Below, one piece after another: positions 10,108-20,122 of a DNA stretch of 64,000 bases. The stretch is from the NCBI GenBank assembly GCA_027382625.1, contig JAJKFJ010021023.1, positions 1 through 64,000 on the forward strand, in the 5' to 3' direction. Below the pieces are notes generated by a model. The model saw nothing but the letters and a program-made list of their open reading frames with translations, was not told the DNA's origin and did not search any database. Each line of letters opens with the position of its first letter. Position 1 is the first letter of the stretch. The DNA comes from Tetmemena sp. SeJ-2015. Taxonomy: Eukaryota > Ciliophora > Spirotrichea > Sporadotrichida > Oxytrichidae. A program made the translations under genes and the position numbers.

Positions 10108-12497
10108 ATGAAGTTTGTAGGACTGATAAGTGGAGGAAAAGATAGTATTTTTAACTTGCTAGAGTGCATTTCTTATGGCATGAACTGATTTGTGTTGCAA
10201 ACCTTCATCCTCCTGTGGAGAGGGATGATAAAGAGATGGACTCATTTATGTTTCAAACAGTGGGTGTTGAAATTGCAGACACCATAGCTTAATGTCTCGA
10301 AGTTCCGATAATCAAGAGGTACATCTTTATTGTTGAATAATTATTGTACCTTAGAGTTATTTAAGGGGAGAGTGTTAACAAAGAGCTCTACTATGAAAAA
10401 GATGAAGAGGAAAAGTTATTAGATGAGGTTGAGGATCTATTCTAACTACTGCAATAAGTTAAGGTAATTATCATGTATCTTCATTTTTTGTAATTAGATA
10501 GATTTCCCAGATGTTTAGGCTGTTGCTTCAGGAGCTATCTTTTCAAACTATTAGAGATTAAGAGTGGAGAACGTTTGCCAAAGGCTAGGATTGGTTTCTC
10601 TTGCTTTCCTTTGGCTGAGAGATCAGTCAGAACTTCTCCAAGAAATGGTTGAGAACGAGGTAGATGCAAGAATTGCAAAGATTTGCTCAATGGGATTGAA
10701 AAATATTCACTTAGGCTAATCTATTACTACTCTCTATCCGCAGTTTGTGAAACTTGTAAGAAAGACTTATTTCTTTGACATCATTTCTATTTAGAGAGAT
10801 TAATTCGGATTTAATGTTTGTGGTGAGGGAGGAGAATATGAGTCAGTGGTGTTTGATTGCCCTATTTTCAAGAAATCTCAAGTCAGCATAGAATCTCAGG
10901 AAACTATAGTCCATAGTGATAGCTTTATAAGTCCAGTTGCATACTTAAAGTTCTCTGGCTTAAAAATCATAGATAAGGAGACTGAAATTATTGAGAGACA
11001 TGCCGAAATAATGCACAATCTTATAAGTAGTCGCAGGTATTCGCAAAATCAATAAAATTAAACAAGAGAGATCAGATTGGAGAAGAAGGAGATTATAGTT
11101 TAAGAATCAGGTGATTCATTACCTTTGGAAAATTTCCTTCTTGTTCACGAAAATTTCATTTTGACAAAGCTATGTAGTGTTAGAGACATTCTTCTTGATA
11201 TTAAATGAAATTCCAAATCAAGCAGATCAGCTTACTAGTCTTCTGAATTATGCAGACTTTTAGATGAAATTAGTAAACCTCAGCCTCAAGAAGAATGCTG
11301 TAAAAGTGAATCTTTATATTTCTAGCATGGCAGATTTCGCAGCTCTTAATACCGTCTACAAAAATTTCTTTGGATTAAAGCCTCCCGTTCGCGTATGTGT
11401 TGAATTATGTTCAGACTAAGACCAAGAGAAGCTTGTTTACCTCCAAGTTTTATCTCTTTCAGATGAGAAATTGCAAAATAGATAGAATCTTCACGTTTAG
11501 AGTTACAGCACGTGGGCTCCTGCAAATATAGGTCCCTACAGTCAAGCGAATATAGTAAGTGCTTAAATTTAGTAATTATCTTTAGATTGAACAAAACATA
11601 TTCCTAGCAGGGAACATCGGATTGATACCAGAGCATATGCTTTTGGAAAACAGCTTGAAGGTTAATACGAAAGGATAGTGAAGAATTTCAATTCAATTTT
11701 GCAAACATTGGACTAAAAATCCATTACAGATTCAATTGGTAAACTTTAAACTTGATTAATTTGTTTAGCTGTGACTGTATTTCTCAGAAAGGGCAATTTT
11801 CTTGACTCAAGAAATTACAGACAAGATGAAATCAGATTTCTAAGATGCCTTAATAATTGTAGCTATGGTTGAAGATTTTAAAAATATTAAATTAATTTGA
11901 TCTTCCGAGAAATGCAATGATTGAAATTGAAATAGCTGCTTCAAGAACTAAGGAGTCCTATAAAATAGAACACAGCAAACATTTTTTATTGATATATTCT
12001 AGAGTGATATTCAATAGACTGCAACTTGGAAATGAAGATGAAGATTAAGAGGAAACTAAAGAGTCAAAAGAGGATAATAAATTAATCAAAGACCTTATCC
12101 TTGTAACTTAAGTAAAAATATGTTAAATTAAATAATGGGAGTTTATCCTCTATTTTATTTAAGATATCGATTACCTTTTAGGAATAAATTTAATTTATTA
12201 AAAATTAAAATTTTTAAGTAGCTGAGAGTAATTTGGAAGAAAAACTTGACTTATTCAATAACAACTCTTAGACTATGGATTAAACGAGCAGGCTTTATTG
12301 AAGTTACTATTTATCAACCTTAGAATATCAAATTTATATTTGAGAAAAATTAGGGCAGCATCTTGACCAATAAAGCACTTTTGTAGAGACTCACAAAATA
12401 AAGGTTCAAGGGTTTTGATAAAATGATTACCAATGTAGTACCAGTCTATCAAGCCTACTCACTTCTTGATTTAGAAAAAGAAAGATAGAGAAGATGA
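10108..12497 (+). CDS. DPH6: Diphthine-ammonia ligase (Dph6) with RidA-like tail
   Basis: N-terminal ATP-binding PP-loop LISGGKDS (residues 6-13), then QTVGVEIADT, and the ATP-PPase core with SGAIFSNYQRLRVENVC and CGEGGEYES, all diagnostic of Dph6, which amidates diphthine on eEF2. The C-terminal part carries YjgF/RidA-like modules (APANIGPYSQA, IFLAGNIGLIPEHM, LPRNAMIEIEIAASR) and a final VPV as in yeast Dph6. Introns at 10319-10354, 10464-10497, 11555-11585, 11739-11768 and 12112-12218 give a continuous frame to TGA 12495. One base seems missing near 10180, where SYG must join HELICVANL. No IES was needed for most of the gene. Confidence 0.93.
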
Positions 12498-13470
12498 GTA
12501 TATCAAGGCAAATCACTTAGTAATTAAAGTACAATTTATTAATTTCTGATTTCAAGTAAAATACTATCATAGCATTATGAGTTAGTTAGGTGCATTAAAA
12601 AATTAATTCTTCAGAGCCGGGGAAATTGATGTAAGCTGTGTTTGTAGCTTTTGAAATTTTCAATTTTCTCTACCTTTTCAAAGTTGCAGTTCTGCTCGTA
12701 GAATTAAAACTAAGATATTTGAATTGCTGATTGAGTTGATTGTCCCTCTCAATGTTGTCTTTTTGACCAAGATGAGCATGTGAGTACATTTTGATGTTGA
12801 GTCTTTTAGGGTTTTCAAAGAAGAGCTTTGTAAAGAAGTCTTTTACTTCTTGGGTGGTCACTTTGGAGAGTGCCTCAATTTTTAAGTCTCTTGAGTTGAA
12901 TTCGTAATCGCCATCTACAATTTCATTCCAGTATCTGCTAGCCTCTTGTGCCAAGTTCAGATCCTTATTAAAGATAGGAGTATTTTAAAATTTAAATCCT
13001 TTTACTTGAGATTGTTGATGATGGCTAGTTTAGATCTCTCTACTTGCTCATCAGTAAGATTTGCGATCAAACCGTCTCTTGAGTTTGCTAGGAACTCATT
13101 TATTTTGAGGAGGAGGTAGTCTGGACCTTGCACACTTGATTGCACTAGGAACTTTCCGTGAAGCACTTTCTTCATGGTCATTATAGATGTCTGCACTATA
13201 TATCCTAACTATTGATAGAAATTAAAATGAAACTATTGTTGAGTTCCTTAGCTAATTGAAGAAGGGTTCTCTCAGCAGCTGGAATAAAACTGCATTTATT
13301 GCCTAGTCTTAGTAGGTTTTCATTCCATACTGAAAGAGTACAAAGACACCTGAATTGGGATTTTAAGAGTCTTCATTTGCTTCTACATACTCGCCTAAGT
13401 ACTTTGGTGGAAACATAGCTACTCTCTGCAAGTCCAGGCAGTCTAACGATATTTAAGATAAAGATCATAT
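12406..13470 (-). CDS. Insulysin-type M16 metalloprotease, C-terminal part only
   Basis: Minus-strand coding with GVFVLFQYGMKTYQDQAINA, LLREPFFNQLRNS, LGYIVQTSIM, FLVQSSVQGPDYL and LAQEASRYWNEIV. In insulin-degrading enzyme these lie in the last third (FFQYEM, EPCFNTLR, QLGYIV, AKYWGEI). The HxxEH zinc site and about 650 N-terminal residues are absent from the upstream DNA, so this is an isolated germline segment whose partner lies elsewhere. A pointer-flanked IES (12961-13001) interrupts it. A further break at about 13205-13240 was not resolved. The 3' end is uncertain: the frame stays open to a TGA at 12406, overlapping the end of the convergent Dph6 gene. Confidence 0.85.
12961..13001. other. 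IES with pointer ATCCTT
   Basis: ATCCTT at 12961-12966 and 12996-13001 (AAGGAT on the coding strand). Removing 35 bp joins INNLKQKD to LNLAQEASRYW, matching the insulysin family without a gap. Confidence 0.8.
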
Positions 13471-13637
13471 AAATTGTCATTTTTATATTTCCTTGAATGA
13501 AAGTCATTTTCGCAGTCATTAGCTATTTTAATGGCGTCCTCTTGCAAAATATGGCCCATTATGAACCACTCTATTTTGATATTCTTGATAATTTAGTGAA
13601 GATTAAAATTGATGGACTCTGATTTAAATTGCTTGAG

Positions 13638-14196
13638 TTTCTTACTACAATGAAGAAGGAGATGAGATAGAAGAAAGAATAATGGACCACAAGGCAAGGC
13701 TGTTTTTGCATGAGCTAGATCATATTAACGGCACTCAAATGACAAACTGGCGCCTCACTGAAGGCAACTTAGACATCATAGACCCGGACAAAGAAGCTTA
13801 TAAAAACACACAAAGCGTAAGCACAGTTCTTTCACTTGCTTATTTCTAATGTAGACTATCGATTTCTACAAGATAAAGATGAGGAACTTAAATGAGACTT
13901 CCCTGACTTTTTCATTGATAGAGACAAAGTCTATAGTGGGGAAGAATACACTGATGAGCAGGGACTGAAGTGGAAAAAGATGAAGGAGGAGCACAGAGAA
14001 GTAGCCATTAAGCTTAAGAGGATCTAAACGCCTAGCTTTGATGAGGCGTACTTGCTAGACATGATTCGTTCAGCTCGTAAAGACTAATAGTTTCAGTTCA
14101 AAAGAGACAAATTAGACATAGCACAGGACCCCTACGTCTCTATGAAGAGAAACTTCTTCCACAAACACGACTTTGAAGAGAGCAAGTCTAAGTGAT
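13638..14196 (+). CDS. Peptide deformylase, C-terminal half (scrambled gene)
   Basis: Begins at the pointer TTTCTTACTA (13638-13647), then YNEEGDEIEER and the zinc-binding helix ARLFLHELDHINGTQM (HExxDH). There is no start codon or N-terminal domain upstream. The same 10 bp end the N-terminal half at 26940-26949, and joining there gives GVHVSYYNEEGDE, an excellent deformylase match. An intron lies at about 13816-13854 and a small IES at 13893-13918, after which a charged tail of about 100 residues runs to TGA 14194. Peptide deformylase removes the formyl group from organelle-made proteins; targeting is unknown. The order in the germline is C-terminal half first, both halves on the plus strand. 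Confidence 0.88.
13893..13918. other. IES with pointer TGA
   Basis: TGA at 13893-13895 and 13916-13918. Removing 23 bp deletes an apparent stop and joins FYKIKMRNLN to DRDKVYSGEEYT. The 3-bp pointer makes the exact boundary tentative. Confidence 0.5.
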
Positions 14197-14288
14197 AAAG
14201 CAGTGTCAATAATATGGAATAGAAATTAATTAAGCATTACTTGTGATATAGCTATAATTGAGAGAAAAGAAAGAATTGAAAGAAGTAA

Positions 14289-15028
14289 ATGAGTTCTAAA
14301 AATAAAATGAAAATATAGTCAAACTTTGAAGATGGAGATAACCAAACACCCGCTACTAAACTTCTCCTGATTACCCCCAAAACTAATTTATACCAGGGTA
14401 TGACTAAGACCATGGTGTCTTCTCCAAGAAACTTCGAACAAAAGAAGGTGTCGTACATGAACTAAGAGAACTATAAATAACTTAAGCAATCTTTAGACTT
14501 AATAACCCATCGAGAAGCGTTGCTGAAGGATAAGTTAGAACGTTTCGACAAGAAGATGAAAGCGCCTTCTAGCTATTTCTCTCAAATTATCGATGAGGCT
14601 AATCGCAAATAGGAAACTCATCGACATGTAGTATATCAAGCCAAGTAGCTTTTGCACCAAAAGAAACATGAAATGAATAAATAAGGTATGATCAAGTTAA
14701 AGAAATAACTTGATCAACTGAGAGTGAAATAGACTCAGTCAAAATGCCCATCATAGACAGCTTTAAAGCGAATATTCTCAAGCAAAGAGGTAACGCTTTC
14801 AAAAGAACCATCAAAGGCTCTGTAGATAGAACTATATAGGAAGAAGTAATGCTCCCCCAACTATGCAAATAAGTACAGAGAAAGCTCAATAAACTCAATA
14901 ATTCAGTTGTTATAAACTCCAACTCAATTTCAACTCCAGGTTAGCAAATCGGATCAGTTCAGTAGAATCTGAATATTTCTAATGTCATCTAGAGCACGTC
15001 ATTAACGAATAAGTCACACTTGTTTTGA
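14289..15028 (+). CDS. Unknown coiled-coil protein
   Basis: Starts MSSKNKMKIQSNFEDGDN and stays open, with many TAA/TAG Gln codons, through a heptad-like Lys/Glu/Gln region (KQLKQSLDLITHREALLKDK, HQKKHEMNKQ). A frame change near 14735 suggests one IES, after which MPIIDSFKANILKQRG leads to a Ser/Asn-rich C-terminus ending at TGA 15026. About 240 residues. No family recognised. Confidence 0.6.
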
Positions 15029-15285
15029 TTCAGAAAATTTAGAATTTCATAATCTGTTGGACTAATCCTTTCTATTTTTAACAAAGGAGAAGTAATTTCT
15101 TTAAATAAATAATACATTCGAGCTAAATTTAAATATAAAATGATAATGCGAATAATTTTTATTAAGTTATTAAAGGAGAAGAAAATCAGTCGCACCTTTT
15201 GTTTTGAATTGCTGTTTCAAATTGAATTTCTGCGTCTTTAAATTCGCCTTCCAGATTGAAAAACTCTAAAACATATCAATAGAAA

Positions 15286-17299
15286 ATGACAAGTGTCAAC
15301 TATAATTAAATCCCATATCATTATAATATTTGCTAAATAATCCTTCAGTACTTGAAAAAGGAAGTTATGATGAGGTCAAAGATGAAACCTTTGTATTTTT
15401 ATTTGAGTTAAGATGGGACTTTGCAAGTAATAGCCACTCCTAATTTTGCGGACCCTTATTCAGCCTACTATGATGTGAGTCCCCCTTAAACAAATGAGAT
15501 CAAAGGAGGCCCCGATTACCCTGAGGAGACTAAAGCTAATGGACGTGGAGGGTAAGCAGGATCCTACTAAGACTTGACTGTGAGAGATTTCAAGATCATA
15601 GAGAACATAGGTTCAGGAACGTTTGGAATAGTTTACGTTGTCGAGAAGGATGGTAAACTTTATGCCATGAAGGAACTCATGAAAGATTAAATTCTGAGAG
15701 TAAGTTCATTCTTATAATGAAAAAAAGCAAAGTGATTAGAAACTGATGTAGTCTATAATTTTTTTTCTTAATTTTAATCTGTAGGTGGGTAAAACTGAAG
15801 CAGTATTAAGAGAGTAGGACTATCTAAAGAAGTTCAATAATCCTGCCATCCCCAAACTCTATTACACTTTTCAAGTAAGTAAAAATCTTAGTAATCCTAA
15901 TAGGATCCTCACAGTCTCTATTTTGTAATGGAGCACATTCCAAACGGGACTCTCCACTAGCTCATGAAATAGATTTTTGAGTAAAACTAGAAAGGCTTAC
16001 CTCTCCCTCTAGCAAAGTTTTACTCAGCCTAGATAGTGCTAGCACTTGAGTACATCCACTCTTTCTCGATCGCTCATAGAGACTTGAAGCCTCCCAACAT
16101 CTTGATTGACGAACAGCTTTATCTCAAAATTGTAAGTATTTCACCTGATCACTTTTTCACAGATTGATTTTGGAGATGCAAAGATTTTTACTGAACAAGA
16201 TATGCTAGAGATAGCAGCTAGAATATCTCAGACTAAAGTTAGCTCCGGCTCATCTTCTTTCTCTAAAATCCTATTGAACGGTAATGAGAGAGAACAGCAC
16301 AAGCCGAGAGAGGGGACATTTGTTGGCACTCCACTTTATGCAGCTCCAGAGATGCTAGAATATAACTACTCTGGCTTCTTCACTGATCTATGGTCTCTCG
16401 GGTGCATAATATATCAGCTACTCACGGGAACTACACCTTTCTAAGGAAAGAACCATGATGAGGTCTTTCATAATATACTTGAACGAAAACTAAAGTTCCC
16501 ACCCTACTTGGAACGAGATGCGGTAGATCTTATAGATAAACTACTCGCTTATAATCCAGAAGAAAGAATAGGCTACAAGAACTTCATACAGATCAAGCAG
16601 CATCCTTTCTTCTAGGGAATTGACTTAAAGAGGTTAGCCACAAGAGAGCTCCCAGTTCCTAATTTAGAAGTATTTGGAATCATCAGCAGCAATCGCTAGT
16701 AACTGATGATTCATAAGACTCAGCGCAGAGGAGATTCGGAAAATCTACAGTCCTATCTAAGATTGAATTGGAATAGTAAACTCCTGAGGCTTGCACCAGA
16801 CTTGATTACAAAAAGAAGGTTTTTGAGGGTTTCGTGAAAGTGAAAAGTTTATTTAAGTATATATTTGTGTGTTTAAAGGAAACTGTTCTTCTACAAAAAG
16901 AGATTCATGATTCTATAAGATGATGGGATGGTGATATTTGCAAAGTCAAATGGGAGGGTAAGGTGTGACATGTAAATCGATGAGCATACAGAGATTACTC
17001 AGCTCAAGCAAAAGAGATTCATTATAAAAACTCCTAAAGTCACAGAGACTATTGAAAGTGATGACACTGAGCTTTGGTTGAATATGCTTTACTCTACTCA
17101 GTAGGTTGTAATGAGCTTCACTCCTAACAATAGCACAAGAATGAATACAGGCAGACGACTAAGCACTGAAAAGCTAAAGCTATAAATATATCAAAGAGGA
17201 GTAGAATAAAGTTATGTGAATATAGATAAGGTTTAATTTAGATTAGGATAAATATTTAGTGAAATTTAGAAGTTTAATAAGAGTTATCGATTTTACTGA
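15286..17299 (+). CDS. PDK1-like AGC protein kinase
   Basis: ATG 15286. Kinase domain: IENIGSGTFGIVYVV, LYAMKELMKDQI, IAHRDLKPPNILID, IDFGDAKIF, GTFVGTPLYAAPEML and DLWSLGCIIYQLLTGTTPFQ. The activation segment, an insert after DFG, and a PH-like C-terminal region (KLFFYKKRFMILQDDG) match 3-phosphoinositide-dependent kinase 1, the activator of other AGC kinases. Introns at 15700-15784, 15875-15903, 16132-16162 and about 16853-16875 join cleanly. No IES is needed anywhere, in contrast to its neighbours. PDK1 is the best fit; a related AGC kinase cannot be excluded. The C-terminal 40 residues are less certain. Confidence 0.85.
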
Positions 17300-17446
17300 A
17301 AATATCTCCTATATTTCAAAACTGAGGCAAGTATAGAGTTATTTAAGTTTAACTGAAATGCACTTATAAACCACGTAATTCTACACTAATATGCATATAA
17401 TAATTAATAGGAGCAAGAAATAGTGAGCTATAGAAGTTCATTATTT

Positions 17447-19722
17447 TCAATGATGATTAGAATTAGGAGGATAGGCTGAGTGGCTGCTTGAGTATCGATT
17501 ATACTAAGGAGGCAATTGCTGCTATAAAAGCTGCTGCTGAATATGAGCAGGAAGTTAGTCGTGCAAATTATTGCTTATCTATGATGAGTGGTGAGAATGC
17601 GCCGTGGTTTTTCTAATTATGCTAGGGTGGCCTGAGCCGAGACTCCCGTGGTGTATTGACGTGCTATTCTTAGTGCTGTTAGTGCCTGACCTCGAGGAAG
17701 CCCTCTTACTTTAGTATGAAGTCGTGGATGCTTAAGAGGAGTGAGCAGAGCTCTGCTCTAGTTTTTGTTGTTAGAGCTGGAGTAGTTATTGTTAAATGAG
17801 CATTTATTACTGAGGAGTCAAAGTAGTGACAGAACCAGAGGCCTTTCTGTGATAGAAGCTCTACTACGTTTTTTATTGAGCAGGCTATTACTCCTCTATT
17901 TGCTCGTTATTTTTTGGAGTCGGGCATTCAGATCTTGAGTACTGTATCATCGGACCTGGCAGAGGCGCCTTGCCGCCTTTCTGTGCGAAGATCATTTCAG
18001 CAGTATTTATGAAGGCAGTATTCTCTAATTAGCAATAAAGATTATTCTGGCTGAGTGCAGCTAACTAAAAGTCGAAATAGTAGCCGTTGAAAAGTGCCTG
18101 CACAGAGTTTCTTCTCAGGTTTAGCACGTTTTATTTGAACTGCTCATCATCCTGATCCTTCCACTCTTCGTTTATATTTTTCTGGTCAAAGTTATCTTCC
18201 TTGGGTGGGATAAATGGGGCCTTCATCTTTCTGTCCCAGAGATCTTGCCATGGGAAGTCTTTGAGCCAGGGGTGATTCTTGACCTCCTGCGGTCCATTTA
18301 ATCCGAGTCTGTTCATGGGTTTTCTCTGGATCATCTATAGCGATTATTATAGTTATAAACTTTATTTATGGAGGGGGGAGATTTTTTGTCTTACCTTGTT
18401 GATAAAATCCGCAGCCTCGAGCGACCATCCCCTGGGAATTTCGTTTCTCTTGATCTGAATCTGCTTGGAGAGGATGTGATCTCTGATCTCTTGTCTGGTC
18501 TTGCCGACATAGGGTCTCTGTATTGACATTAAGAACGCTAAAGATATCTTACTCTGCCGAACATACACTCGAATGCCATGACTCCTGCTGCAAAGTAATC
18601 CACTGAAACTCCATTATAATAAAATTGATGCTATCAATAAATGCTCCATGATTCTGTCTGCACATAACCTCAGGAGCTAGAGAGCTTAATTTTCATAAAA
18701 AGACATACCCATGTATCCTGGCGTTCCAGATGTGTCTTAGGCGTTGTCAGGTCTCCAAACTCTTGCGATACCAAAGTCTGTAACTCTCAGATAGCCTACG
18801 CAGATTAGGGTTATCGCCATGGTAGGAATTTAGTTATTTCAAATACTTGATTGATTTCAAATATAATTTACCTTCGTCATCTAGCACCAGGTTCTCGGGC
18901 TTTATAAATTACTAAATTTTGAGTAAGAAAACTTGAATTGCAATTTAAGATTTATCTCTGTGGATTATATTCTTGTTATGAATGTACTCGAGACCTGCCA
19001 TCAGACACGCAATGAAGAATCCTAGAATAAGAAGATGAGCGAATTGAATTTTAAAGCAGGACATAAATTGAGATTGAGAAAGGAACTCAGAAATGGTATT
19101 AATCTGGTGATAATGAGTAATTAGAGCATCTTTTATTCAATGAGAGCGGTTTATCTTTGTAAGATTATGAAAGAAGGAATGCGAGAGGAACTTACTCGTC
19201 TGCTCTTCGGAGAATTTCCTGTGTTTGCAAATGTGATACCTTAGGTCGCCTCCGTTCAACACGTCCATCACCAAATATAAGTTTTCTCTGTCCTGAAACG
19301 CATAGTAAACTCAGAGCCTGTGAATTTAAGAGTTTCATTATATTGAATTATGATGGGCGATGTTTACATGTTGACGATGAAAGGGTTGTGGAGTTGTGTC
19401 AGGATTTAGCGCTCGTTGATAACCGACTTGACACTTCGCTTGGTTATGATTCTGGCCTTGGACATTTCTTTCATTGCATATTGCTGCTTTGTCTTCTTGC
19501 GTTCAACCTTCCACACCTTACCGAATCCTCCCTTGCCGATGCAATACTGGTAAGTGAAGTTGCTCTTCGTCAGGGCTAATCTCATTTAGGGTAAGCATTC
19601 AAAAGGACTCCAAAATTTCAGAAAATAGCACTTGAGAGGCTTAATAAATCTCAAGGGACAGCTGTTCACTTACCAGTCACGTTCTCTGTTTCAAATTCTG
19701 TTTTAAAATGGCAATTTCCCAT
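17447..19722 (-). CDS. AGC protein kinase with N-myristoylation motif and Gln-rich tail
   Basis: ATG at 19722 gives MGNCHFKTEFETENVT, a classic N-myristoylation start (MGxx) with a cysteine that could be palmitoylated. An intron then leads to YCIGKGGFGKVWKV, YAMKEMSKARI, NGGDLRYHI, IIHRD, KPENLVLDDE, VTDFGIARVW, GTPGYM and VDYFAAGVMAFECM. The layout resembles STK32/YANK and related ciliate AGC kinases. The AGC tail (HPWLKDFPWQDLW, FIPPKEDNFD) is followed by about 200 residues rich in Gln/Ser/His ending at TGA 17447. Several short introns or IESs interrupt the kinase domain (about 18345-18400, 18600-18710, 18835-18965, 19020-19200). Anchoring at a membrane is inferred from the N-terminus. Confidence 0.82.
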
Positions 19723-20122
19723 TTCTTTAATATTATCGATAATAATTATTATCAAGAAAAATTGAATGGGAGATTTTTATTTTTAGTTCTTCATCAACTC
19801 AACTTTTTCATAGTATTCTTGAATGCTTATATAAATTTCATCTAACCTTATTAAAGTTGTCTCCAAGAGCGAAAATCAAAGCAGAGAAACAAATTTTTAT
19901 TATTTTGTAAGTTTTCTTGTCTGATTTGGTCAATGAGAAAAGAAGATTTCATTTTCCATCATTACTTTGGCTCTGTAATCTATCTCCTTTTCAGGAGGAT
20001 AGAACATAAGAATCACTTATCCATCTCTCACTCCTTTCGATTACAGGCCTACTAATTATAAATGTTAAAGATTAAGCATCACAAACTAATAAAAATAGAT
20101 GACTTGAACTATTAAAATTAAA
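19723..20122. other. Intergenic spacer
   Basis: AT-rich 400 bp between two minus-strand kinase genes. It should hold the promoter of the myristoylated kinase and the 3' region of the NEK1-like gene. No convincing coding frame seen. Confidence 0.5.

Noticed and set aside
13207..13238. AACTATTG direct repeat in the protease as an IES pointer
   Set aside because: Removing 24 bp does not bring NQLRNS into frame with LGYIV, so the junction there is not explained by this repeat alone.
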